A program made the position numbers and the translations under genes. From Bacillota bacterium (GTDB taxonomy: Bacteria; Bacillota; Clostridia; Oscillospirales; Ruminococcaceae): a stretch of DNA of 15,232 nt. Below the pieces are notes generated by a model. It was not told the origin of the DNA. It searched no databases and worked only from the letters and a program-made list of their open reading frames with translations. The stretch covers positions 1-15,232 of the forward strand of contig JAEZTV010000017.1 in assembly GCA_023421245.1 (NCBI GenBank), read 5' to 3'. Shown piece after piece: positions 1-6,291 of the stretch (position 1 is the stretch's first letter; each line of letters opens with the position of its first letter).

Positions 1-37
1 GAGTGAAAAAGCGCCCGAAAATTAAGGTGGAAAAATT
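1..37. repeat. Repeat element, left copy (partner at 3713-3750)
   Basis: The first 30 bases read GAGTGAAAAAGCGCCC and onward, and align with GAGCGAAAAGGTGCCC and onward at 3713. There are five mismatches in 30, all transitions. Both copies are followed by a GG-A/T-run-CC segment. In the right copy this element overlaps the promoter area of the minus-strand CHAP-like gene. The left copy may therefore mark the upstream side of another gene that lies off the window. Confidence 0.5.
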
Positions 38-291
38 ATTTATTTTTTTGCTCCTTATTCGTGTGCTCTCTCGCTGTTTTTAGTGATTTTATAATGAACG
101 CGGGAAGCGTTACCCCGCAGGCATACATCGTTACAATGAAAAGATGCCGAGATTTAATAACACAACCGATAACCGAAAGAAAAGGGGAACTTACAAAACC
201 ATTGCAATAAAACACTAAAATATCTGCACTAATAATTGTAAGGGGTTCATAATGATGGATGACAATAGAAATTAAGAAAGAAGTGTTTTGC
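1..291. other. Intergenic region upstream of lipoprotein array
   Basis: No convincing gene is seen here. Positions 1-30 match 3713-3742 at 25 of 30 positions, all differences being transitions. They are followed by an A/T-rich run (31-50) that looks like a decayed version of the inverted repeat found after the second copy. A TATAAT hexamer lies at 90-95 without a good -35 box, and TTACAA (191-196) with TAAAAT (216-221) has a 19-nt spacer. Either might drive the lipoprotein genes, but neither is a strong promoter. Short minus-strand open frames here lack ribosome binding sites. Confidence 0.5.
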
Positions 292-1515
292 ATGAAACGG
301 TATTGTTGCGGATTGCTGAGTATGTTGCTCTGCATTGCCTTTCTGCTTACGGCGTGCGGGGCGGCGCAGCAGGGAAGTGGGGCAGAAAGCCAATTATCAC
401 AGGGGCTGGAGGAATCTGTGGGCGAGGTTGCGCCTGAGCATGATACGGCGCTAAAGGCTGAAAACATTGACTTAAGCAATATGGACGACGTTACCGCGGC
501 GTTTCTCGCACCGCTGAATAACGACTGCCTGTATTACGCATGGGAGGACGCATCGGGTATATGGGCGAGGCACCTGATCGATATTTGTTCCAGGAACAAT
601 CTGCTGAATCTGCCCATAGATAACCCGATAAAATGGCACGACATTCCGGAACAGGAGGTTGTGACCGCCCTGCAAAGACATTTTGATTTTACTCCCGAGC
701 ATTTAAGAAGTGATTTGATGTATAACAAAGAAAAACAGACGTATTATATCGATCGGATAGAGGAGAAAGAACCGGTCTTCCGCGCCATCTCCGCGACACA
801 GGACGGCAGCCGGATTGAAATCGAAGTTGGGCTGACGGTACCCGATGCCGGAGAGATTGAAGATAAGCAGTCCACGTTGCTTGCCCAGTACGCGGCGATA
901 AATTATAAGCCGTATGGGCAGGACCGCCTGATTTTCCCCAGCGGAACGCTGACGGTGGAAGTGACCAAAGACAACACGGTGCGGTTTCTTTCGTACCGGT
1001 TCAACGAGCGGTTCCAAACCGAAACGGAGAAGCGAGCACAGTACCGAAAATATGCGGAGGCATTTGATTATCAGATAGGCAGAGAGTCTTGGAGCGACCC
1101 AAAACAGATTGAACCCGACGCTTTCGTGGTTTACTATATCTATCTGTGCGGGAGGGGCGAGGTGGAAATACCCGTGGATGTTCCGATTGAAGAAGAATAC
1201 GGCAACCCATATATGCCGCAGGAGGACTTAGAAAAGGCGGTCATGAGCCATTTTGACGTAACGCCCGAGCACATCAGAAAATCCGAGTATTACGATAAAG
1301 AGAAGGGTTTTTATTGGACGGGGGGTATTGGTAGCCTCGTGGATACGGAGATTGTCGGCGCAAGGTGGGAGGGCAAACACCTGACCTTGACGATGAAAAG
1401 CTGCATTATCAGCTCGGAAGCAATCCTGCGCTGGGATAAAGAGGTCGTGCTTGAGGTGGACGGGGAGAATTATAAGTATATCTCTTATACCACCGAACAG
1501 GTTGAAGGTGAGTAA
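292..1515 (+). CDS. Lipoprotein of unknown function with duplicated domain
   Basis: Product of 407 aa, probably exported and lipid-anchored to the outer face of the membrane. A lysine/arginine n-region and hydrophobic h-region (residues 4-19) lead to a lipobox L-T-A-C with Cys22. Residues 23-60 are a low-complexity Ser/Glu/Gln-rich linker. The domain shared with the two following genes spans about residues 64-240, and a second copy spans about 270-401. HFDFTPEHLR at 130-139 matches HFDVTPEHIR at 320-329, and NKEKQTYY matches DKEKGFYW. Start choice: an in-frame ATG lies 33 nt upstream at 259, but 292 is preferred. The purine-rich AAAGAAGTG sits at the right distance before it, and the same leader precedes both paralogs. 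First gene of a three-gene tandem array. No family recognised and no function assigned. Confidence 0.85.
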   Translation: MKRYCCGLLSMLLCIAFLLTACGAAQQGSGAESQLSQGLEESVGEVAPEHDTALKAENIDLSNMDDVTAAFLAPLNNDCLYYAWEDASGIWARHLIDICSRNNLLNLPIDNPIKWHDIPEQEVVTALQRHFDFTPEHLRSDLMYNKEKQTYYIDRIEEKEPVFRAISATQDGSRIEIEVGLTVPDAGEIEDKQSTLLAQYAAINYKPYGQDRLIFPSGTLTVEVTKDNTVRFLSYRFNERFQTETEKRAQYRKYAEAFDYQIGRESWSDPKQIEPDAFVVYYIYLCGRGEVEIPVDVPIEEEYGNPYMPQEDLEKAVMSHFDVTPEHIRKSEYYDKEKGFYWTGGIGSLVDTEIVGARWEGKHLTLTMKSCIISSEAILRWDKEVVLEVDGENYKYISYTTEQVEGE

Positions 1516-1575
1516 AAAAGAATGAAAGGCTCCTAATATTGAATTTAGGCAGAAATTAAGAAAGAAGTGTTTTGT

Positions 1576-2331
1576 ATGAAACGAGGTTCATGGTCTTACG
1601 CGATACTAAGTATTCTGCTCTGCGCGGCGTTGTTGTTTTCGGCATGTGGTACGGAGGCGGCGCAGCAGGGAAGCAGTGCGGATAGCCCATCATCGCAAGG
1701 GCTGGAGGACTCCTCGGGCGAGGCAGAGCCAAAGCATGATACGGCGATAAAAGCAGAGAACATAGACTTGAATAATATGGACGACGTTAGCGCAGCGTTT
1801 GTCGACCCGCTGGCTAATAATTGCCTGCTCTATTCATGGAACAGTGCGTCTGAAATTAGGGCGGATCATTTAATAGCTATCTGCGCGAAAAATAATTTTT
1901 TAGAACTCCCGCGGGATGTGGAGGGAGTGTATCTTCCGGAATATGTCAACGCACCGGCAGATGAGGTGGAAAAAGCGCTGCAAAAGAATTTTGATGTGAG
2001 AAGCGAATATCTGAAAACATCGAAATGGTACGATGCCGATACACAAACTTATGTTTTAATTATCGGAGGGGGAGGCGCTCATTTTAGGGCAATGTCGGCA
2101 GAGAATACAAAAGAGGGAATCATGATACAAATAGGTCTGGCGGCATATGATGATAATGAAGAAGACATGGCAGCACGTAAAAAGGCGATGCCATATCAGC
2201 CGCTGACCGACGAGCCGTATAGGGGGGGATGGGTGATCTTTCCCAGCGGCACGATGACCGTAGAACTCACCGATGAAAATATCATCAGATATATTTCATA
2301 TGAACTAAACGAATCATTTCAGTGGAATTGA
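1576..2331 (+). CDS. Lipoprotein of unknown function, paralog 2
   Basis: Product of 251 aa with a lipoprotein signal: basic start MKR, hydrophobic residues 8-21, lipobox F-S-A-C with Cys24. A Ser/Gln/Glu-rich linker follows. A single copy of the array domain starts near DLNNMDDVSAAF (about residue 66) and contains the conserved block CAKNNFLELPRD. It ends in the GTMTVELTDENIIRYISYE strand-rich segment that all copies share. The preceding gene ends 60 nt upstream. About 30 nt before the start are identical to the leader of gene 1 except for one base. A GTG at 1567 is in frame but belongs to the ribosome-binding sequence, so ATG 1576 is used. Function unknown; an extracytoplasmic ligand-binding or wall-associated role would be a guess. 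Confidence 0.85.
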   Translation: MKRGSWSYAILSILLCAALLFSACGTEAAQQGSSADSPSSQGLEDSSGEAEPKHDTAIKAENIDLNNMDDVSAAFVDPLANNCLLYSWNSASEIRADHLIAICAKNNFLELPRDVEGVYLPEYVNAPADEVEKALQKNFDVRSEYLKTSKWYDADTQTYVLIIGGGGAHFRAMSAENTKEGIMIQIGLAAYDDNEEDMAARKKAMPYQPLTDEPYRGGWVIFPSGTMTVELTDENIIRYISYELNESFQWN

Positions 2332-2365
2332 ATAGCCTGAAAAAACTAAGAAAGAGGTGTTTGGT

Positions 2366-3085
2366 ATGAAACGGTGTTCATGGTTTTACGGAATACTGAG
2401 TATGGTACTCTGCGCGGCGTTGTTGTTTTCGGCGTGCGGGGTGGCGGCGGCGCAGCAGGGAAGCGAGGCGGGCAGCTTGGCACCACAAAGCGATGAAATG
2501 GATTCGTCAGAGACCCTGAAGATTTCATCTGAAGAAAGGCAAGTATATCTGCAAAGCCTTAACATCGATTCCGCGCCCGTTGATTTGAGCGACTTAAAGG
2601 CAGTAACAGCGGTATATGTCTCGCCGCTTCCGAACAAATGCTATTTATATGGATGGGAAAGCCCTTCTGAGATTACAGCAGATAATCTGATTGAGGCATG
2701 CGCAAAGAATAACTTTTTGAATTTGCCGCGCGATGATGAGGAGTGCTACCTTCCCGAATCAGCGCATCCCCTTGCGGATGATGTCGAGGCGGCGATACAA
2801 AAGCATTTTGATGTAGAGGCCAATTCTTTGAGGAAATCAAAATGGTATGAGAATGAGAACGGGAAAGAACACACTTATAGTTTGGTCAGTGGTTTTGGCG
2901 GAGGTTGGGGAGCAGTTGCCGTTTCGGCGGAACAGATGGGTAATCAAATTAAAATCGGGATAGCAATTGAGAAAGGGGAAGATGAGAGTATAACGCCGGT
3001 GGGAACCATGACGGTGGAACTTACGGAAGATAATGTAGTTCAGTATATATCTTATGAGTATACCAACTTTTCATTTTCTTTTTAA
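2366..3085 (+). CDS. Lipoprotein of unknown function, paralog 3
   Basis: Product of 239 aa. The signal peptide is nearly the same as in paralog 2 (C-A-A-L-L-F-S-A-C, Cys24). The linker is longer and diverged, followed by one copy of the shared domain with CAKNNFLNLPRD and VGTMTVELTEDNVVQYISYE. It lacks the PYQPL...WVIFPSG stretch of paralog 2 before the last strand, so it looks internally shortened. The ribosome-binding sequence AAAGAGGTG lies 6 nt before ATG 2366. An in-frame GTG at 2357 falls inside that sequence and is rejected as start. It is 34 nt downstream of paralog 2, so probably co-transcribed with it. The array ends at a hairpin (3110-3155). Function unknown. Confidence 0.85.
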   Translation: MKRCSWFYGILSMVLCAALLFSACGVAAAQQGSEAGSLAPQSDEMDSSETLKISSEERQVYLQSLNIDSAPVDLSDLKAVTAVYVSPLPNKCYLYGWESPSEITADNLIEACAKNNFLNLPRDDEECYLPESAHPLADDVEAAIQKHFDVEANSLRKSKWYENENGKEHTYSLVSGFGGGWGAVAVSAEQMGNQIKIGIAIEKGEDESITPVGTMTVELTEDNVVQYISYEYTNFSFSF

Positions 3086-3109
3086 GGATAGACGGTTGTA
3101 AGATAAGTA

Positions 3110-3155
3110 TGCGTCACCCAGGTGCATATCTTTAATGTGCTGCCCGGGTGACGCA
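3110..3155. terminator. Hairpin between convergent genes
   Basis: Arms TGCGTCACCC (3110-3119) and GGGTGACGCA (3146-3155) pair perfectly over 10 bp, with possible extra pairing inside the 26-nt middle. It lies between the end of the lipoprotein array and the end of the minus-strand CHAP-like gene. That is where a bidirectional terminator is expected. Neither side has a strong T-tract, so efficiency is uncertain. Confidence 0.45.
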
Positions 3156-3166
3156 GTTGACTATTA

Positions 3167-3604
3167 TTAAGCGGGTTTAACACCGCTGGAAATAGAAGAG
3201 TATTTGCTGTAAAGAGTACTCCAAGTCCAGGTGCGGTAACTGATTTGGTCAGCACCAGACCAGTTGCAATCGTAAATCGTAATACCTGTGCTTGATTTTC
3301 CTGCTACAATAATGCCATGTTTGCCTAGGTTATTCACCCGGTTAAAAGTAATCCTTGATCCAGTGGGAATGCTAGTAAAGGCAGTTTTTACCGAGTCAGC
3401 GTTTGCAAACGAAGTGTAGTTGATGGAATCCCCCGCGCCATAAGTAGCGTCCAATACCATACGTGCAAAACCGATACATTCCCAGTATTCTGCACTGCCA
3501 ACAACGTATGGTCCATACCATAAAGCTCCCGAAGGCAAATCCGAAAGCGGGTATGTCCCGTTCCAAGTAGCAGGGGTAATCTTTGTGTTTCCGACTGTTG
3601 CCAT
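3167..3604 (-). CDS. CHAP/NlpC-like papain-fold protein without signal peptide
   Basis: Product of 145 aa. The layout fits a small papain-fold amidase/peptidase: Cys43 in WECIGFARMV at the start of a helix, His96 in GKHGIIVAGKS, and Asp112/Asn114 in ITIYDCNW. This is the Cys-His-polar order of CHAP and NlpC/P60 enzymes, which cleave peptidoglycan stem peptides or related amides. The catalytic assignment is inferred from pattern only. No signal peptide, membrane segment or wall-binding repeat is present. The protein would either act in the cytoplasm or leave by lysis or a dedicated route. ATG 3604 has AGGAGG 8 nt upstream. It is convergent with the lipoprotein array. Alternatives are a lysin-like toxin or effector, or a non-peptidoglycan amidase. 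Confidence 0.7.
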   Translation of the reverse strand: MATVGNTKITPATWNGTYPLSDLPSGALWYGPYVVGSAEYWECIGFARMVLDATYGAGDSINYTSFANADSVKTAFTSIPTGSRITFNRVNNLGKHGIIVAGKSSTGITIYDCNWSGADQISYRTWTWSTLYSKYSSISSGVKPA

Positions 3605-3702
3605 AATAAAAGCCTCCTAAAAATTTATTGAAGAAAATTCCCTGTAATTACTCCTTACACCTTCTGTAGCAGGTGAACAAATAATCTGTGGGAGTTCCTT
3701 TC

Positions 3703-3730
3703 AATATATAAAGAGCGAAAAGGTGCCCAA
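3703..3730 (-). promoter_or_regulatory. Possible promoter of CHAP-like gene
   Basis: On the minus strand, TTGGGC (3730-3725) and TATATT (3708-3703) are separated by 16 nt. This would give a 5' leader of about 90 nt. The -35 box falls inside the repeated element that also occurs at the window start. Assigned by eye, moderate to low confidence. Confidence 0.35.
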
Positions 3731-3750
3731 AAATTAAGGCGGGCAGAAAA
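3713..3750. repeat. Repeat element, right copy (partner at 1-37)
   Basis: It shares 25 of 30 bases with the first 30 bases of the window, and both copies run into a GG-rich, A/T-run segment. Here the copy merges into the left arm of a perfect inverted repeat. The two copies bracket the three lipoprotein genes and the CHAP-like gene. Confidence 0.5.
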
Positions 3751-3767
3751 TATTTTTTCTGCCCGCC
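3738..3767. repeat. Perfect 13-bp inverted repeat
   Basis: Arms GGCGGGCAGAAAA (3738-3750) and TTTTCTGCCCGCC (3755-3767) flank TATT. The T-run lies before the GC-rich arm rather than after it, so this is not a standard intrinsic terminator in either direction, although the stem would be very stable. Confidence 0.7.
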
Positions 3768-3774
3768 AACATAA

Positions 3775-3803
3775 CAAAGCCCGTCCGTCTGCGGCGGGCT
3801 TTG
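3775..3803. repeat. Hairpin CAAAGCCCG/CGGGCTTTG
   Basis: Nine-bp perfect stem with an 11-nt loop, 7 nt after the previous inverted repeat and about 40 nt before the amidohydrolase promoter. It could be a terminator left from an earlier gene order, but no T-tract follows on the plus strand. Confidence 0.45.
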
Positions 3804-3840
3804 CGTATGCCCGAAAAGCTGTAAGCCGAAAATTCAGCGG

Positions 3841-3869
3841 TTGCGCATTGGAAGTAACAGGGGTATAAT
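3841..3869 (+). promoter_or_regulatory. Sigma-A promoter of amidohydrolase
   Basis: TTGCGC (3841-3846), a 17-nt spacer and TATAAT (3864-3869). This is a near-consensus vegetative promoter and places the start of transcription near 3876, about 120 nt before the coding start. Confidence 0.7.
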
Positions 3870-3995
3870 ATATAGGTTAAGGGCAAGGCGCAAACAACAG
3901 TTTAAGGGGGACTACCCTCAAAGCTTGGATGCTGATTTTTTGCAAAAACTAATCTGATAGAGACAACAACGCATAAGAAAGGTCACGAGTACATT

Positions 3996-4808
3996 TTGAA
4001 GCAATACGAAATCTGGGATATGCACGGGCATATCTTTCCACCGAAGATTGCCGAAAAGGCGGCGGAGGCCATCGGCGAGTTTTATGAGATTCCGATGCGC
4101 TATGTAGGGGACAGCGAGCGCATGATACAAAGCGGCGCACGCATCGGGGTAACGCGGCAGCTGGTGTGCTCAAGTGCTACCGTCCCCGCACAGGTGCAGT
4201 CGATCAATGACTTTATTGCCGCTGAGTGCAAAGCGCACCCGCAGTTTATCGGGTTTGGCGCGCTGCATCCCGATATGGAGGGAGCTGAAGCCGAGATTAT
4301 ACGCATCAAGTCGATGGGGCTTGCGGGGGTTAAGCTGCATTCGGATTTTCAGAAATTTGCAATCGACAGCCCGCGTGCCATCTCTCTGTACTGCCTTGTG
4401 GGTAAGCACGGGCTGCCCATCTTGTTTCACACCGGAGACAACCGCTACGATTATTCCTCGCCGCGCCGCCTTGCAAGCGCAATGGACAAGGTTCCGAACC
4501 TTGTTGCGATTGCCGCGCATTTCGGCGGCTACAGCGAATGGAATATTGTTCCCGAATACCTAAACCGCGCAAACGTGTGGTTTGATACCTGCAGCACCCT
4601 TGCGCTGATGGACGCGCGTAAGGCTGTGGAGATGATTCGCACCCTTGGCAGCGACCGCTTCTTTTTTGGCGTGGATTTCCCGATGTGGGATCACAAGGAG
4701 GAGTTAGAACGGTTTCTTGCATTGCCGCTGACCGAGCAGGAGCGCGAGCATATCTTGAGCGGCAACGCAAAGCGGTTTTTTGCGTCTCTTGAGATTGCGG
4801 TGGACTAG
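3996..4808 (+). CDS. Metal-dependent amidohydrolase (amidohydrolase-2 type)
   Basis: Product of 270 aa, a cytoplasmic TIM-barrel hydrolase or decarboxylase of the ACMSD/amidohydrolase-2 group. Metal and catalytic positions visible in order are the HxH pair in MHGHIF (His10, His12), VKLHSDF (His115), LFHTGD (His145), IAAHFGG (His175) and FGVDFPMW (Asp227). The family hydrolyses or decarboxylates small carbonyl compounds; the substrate cannot be told here. Length matches single-domain members. The start is taken as TTG 3996, because the next ATG is the metal-ligand methionine at 4020 and an in-frame stop lies at 3933-3935. The ribosome site (AGAAAGGT) is weak and rather far away. The gene has its own promoter and no co-directional close neighbour, so it is probably a single-gene unit. 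Confidence 0.85.
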   Translation: MKQYEIWDMHGHIFPPKIAEKAAEAIGEFYEIPMRYVGDSERMIQSGARIGVTRQLVCSSATVPAQVQSINDFIAAECKAHPQFIGFGALHPDMEGAEAEIIRIKSMGLAGVKLHSDFQKFAIDSPRAISLYCLVGKHGLPILFHTGDNRYDYSSPRRLASAMDKVPNLVAIAAHFGGYSEWNIVPEYLNRANVWFDTCSTLALMDARKAVEMIRTLGSDRFFFGVDFPMWDHKEELERFLALPLTEQEREHILSGNAKRFFASLEIAVD

Positions 4809-4941
4809 GATAGGGGTGCGGGAGAATGCGGCGCAGGGTGTAATTACAGGGAAGTGTATTTGCCGCGTGGCCGTTTGGCAGAAAGTATGAATATGTTTGA
4901 TAAATTTTTTATTCTTTGTTTACAAAAGGAAGATAATTGTC

Positions 4942-4950
4942 TGATATGAT
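4942..4950 (+). promoter_or_regulatory. Extended -10 promoter of ABC operon leader
   Basis: TGATATGAT is an extended -10 element (TGnTATGAT). The upstream TTTACA (4919-4924) is 20 nt away, too far for a normal -35 box, so the extended TG probably carries recognition. Predicted transcription start is near 4957, directly before the first helix of the leader. Confidence 0.45.
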
Positions 4951-4956
4951 TATGTC

Positions 4957-5260
4957 GTTAAAGTCCTGACATACGGGGTGTTTATGCCCTAAAGCAAGGA
5001 CGTTTGATACGAAAACAGCAAATTTCGGCACAAGATGCAAAATGAAGTCTACTTGAAAGGATAGGAAAAGGCTATCGTTTCAACCTGCTGCGGAGCAGTG
5101 GGACGGTTGTTCAGAGTCTATATGTCTGTGGCGAATGCGCAGACGGCAAGGTTTTCTTGCCGGGCAGTCGGGGCACAAGGCCTATTGCCCGATTGGTTCG
5201 GGTGCAGGTACCATCCGTGCTGCGAAAACCGGTTTTGTGCATAAGCGAAGGACACTTTAA
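4957..5260 (+). ncRNA. Candidate structured leader RNA of ABC operon
   Basis: A set of nested helices can be drawn by eye. The closing stem pairs TTAAAGTCCT (4958-4967) with AGGAC-AC-TTTAA (5249-5260), with a 2-nt bulge. Further in are TTATGC (4982-4987) with GCATAA (5239-5244), AAAAC (5012-5016) with GTTTT (5232-5236), and CGGCAC (5026-5031) with GTGCTG (5217-5222). Inside lie local hairpins, for example CTGCT/AGCAG near 5082-5096, GTCTG/CAGAC near 5120-5145 and CGGCAAG/CTTGCCG near 5144-5163. The predicted transcription start abuts the closing stem. It does not match any riboswitch, T-box, 6S, RNase P or tmRNA consensus that I can recall. No terminator separates it from the coding region. 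Confidence 0.4.
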
Positions 5261-5322
5261 AAACGGCTTGCTTCCCCACGACAGAGGAGGAGAGCGCCGC
5301 AAGAAAGGACAAGGAGCTTACC

Positions 5323-6291
5323 ATGATTGAGGTAAAAGGCCTCACCAAACGCTACGGAAGCAAATGTGCGGTTGACAACATCAGCTTCAAGGTAGAAAAG
5401 GGTGAGATACTGGGTTTCCTCGGCCCCAACGGAGCGGGTAAAAGTACTACCATGAACATCCTCACGGGATATCTTTCCGGTACAGAGGGCTCGGCTTTAA
5501 TTGGCGAGTATGATATACTGGAAAACCCGATTGAGGCAAAAAGACAGATTGGATATCTGCCGGAGCAGCCCCCCTTGTACATGGATATGACCGTAAAGGA
5601 TTACCTTTCGTTCATGTTTGACCTGAAGAAGATTGAGCTTCCCAAAACCGCGCACATCAAAGAGGTGTGCGAGCATGTGAAGATTACCGATGTGTACAAC
5701 CGTATCATTAAAAACCTTTCTAAGGGCTATAAGCAGCGCGTCGGTCTTGCACAGGCTTTGCTTGGCAACCCCGATGTACTGATTCTTGACGAGCCAACCG
5801 TGGGCCTTGACCCCAAACAGATTATCGAGATCCGCAACCTGATTAAGAGCCTTGGCAAAAAACATACAATTATCCTGTCTTCGCATATCTTGCCCGAGGT
5901 ACAGGCAACCTGCGAGCGTGTAATTGTTATTAGCAAAGGCAGGATTGTCGCGGATGATACGCCGGACAACCTTTCGCACGCACTTAGCACCGACCACAAC
6001 TTTATCGCACGCATAGAAGGGCCCGAGGGTGAGGTAACAAAGCTTATTTCCACCATCCCGGGCATGGTGAAGGTAACGTGCATGGGCGCGCGGGAGAAAA
6101 ATGCGTTTGATTATACCCTTGAGGCAGAGGAAGGCGTGGATATTCGCCGCGAGTTGTTCCGCCGCCTGGCGGACCGCAGTTGGCCGATTCTTGGGCTTAA
6201 GAGCACCGAGATGTCGCTGGAGGATATCTTCCTGCAGCTTACAAAGGACGACGCCTCGGCATCCGGCAACAATGACGGAGGTGAACAGTAA
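5323..6291 (+). CDS. ABC transporter ATP-binding protein, GldA-like
   Basis: Product of 322 aa, the cytoplasmic ATPase that powers the permease encoded next. All ABC motifs are intact: Walker A GPNGAGKST (34-42), Q-loop Gln82 in YLPEQ, signature LSKGYKQR (132-139), Walker B VLILDEP (152-158), D-loop VGLD (160-163) and H-loop His188 in LSSHIL. After about residue 225 comes a C-terminal extension of the type seen in GldA/CcmA-like ATPases. AAGGAG lies 6 nt before the ATG. The stop overlaps the next start by one base, implying translational coupling. Order and partners match the gliding-type ABC cluster that is widespread in non-gliding Firmicutes. The transported substrate is unknown. Confidence 0.93.
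   Translation: MIEVKGLTKRYGSKCAVDNISFKVEKGEILGFLGPNGAGKSTTMNILTGYLSGTEGSALIGEYDILENPIEAKRQIGYLPEQPPLYMDMTVKDYLSFMFDLKKIELPKTAHIKEVCEHVKITDVYNRIIKNLSKGYKQRVGLAQALLGNPDVLILDEPTVGLDPKQIIEIRNLIKSLGKKHTIILSSHILPEVQATCERVIVISKGRIVADDTPDNLSHALSTDHNFIARIEGPEGEVTKLISTIPGMVKVTCMGAREKNAFDYTLEAEEGVDIRRELFRRLADRSWPILGLKSTEMSLEDIFLQLTKDDASASGNNDGGEQ

Larger units (their letters stand above)
3605..3995. other. Divergent intergenic region with inverted repeats
   Basis: About 390 nt between the minus-strand CHAP-like gene and the plus-strand amidohydrolase. In order it holds the CHAP-like leader with a small CACC/GGTG hairpin, a possible minus-strand promoter, the repeat copy (3713-3750), a perfect inverted repeat (3738-3767), a second hairpin (3775-3803) and a strong plus-strand promoter (3841-3869). 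No additional gene is seen. Confidence 0.6.
4809..5322 (+). other. Intergenic region and long leader of ABC operon
   Basis: About 510 nt without a supported gene. The first 130 nt show no clear terminator for the amidohydrolase. An extended -10 promoter lies at 4942-4950. The rest (about 4957-5322) is the untranslated leader of the Gld-type operon, with many stems, and it ends in AAGGAG (5311-5316). A 9-codon frame (5035-5064 area) has no good ribosome site and is not called. Confidence 0.6.

Noticed and set aside
259..291. Earlier in-frame ATG for the first lipoprotein
   Set aside because: It would add 11 residues before the signal peptide. The conserved leader with the ribosome site lies between it and ATG 292, and both paralogs start at the equivalent of 292.
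3738..3767. Inverted repeat as an intrinsic terminator
   Set aside because: The T-run is in the loop-proximal part of the stem, not after it, and there is no plus-strand gene immediately upstream.
3641..4853. Shared 14-mer GTAATTACAGGGAA (minus strand near 3641-3656, plus strand 4840-4853)
   Set aside because: About one 14-base match between strands is expected by chance in a window of this size, and the flanks do not match well.
4957..5260. Identification of the leader as 6S RNA, RNase P RNA, tmRNA or T-box
   Set aside because: At about 300 nt it is too long for a usual 6S RNA. The RNase P core sequence, the tmRNA ends and the T-box consensus are absent; the GGTACC near 5208 is only a superficial resemblance to a T-box.
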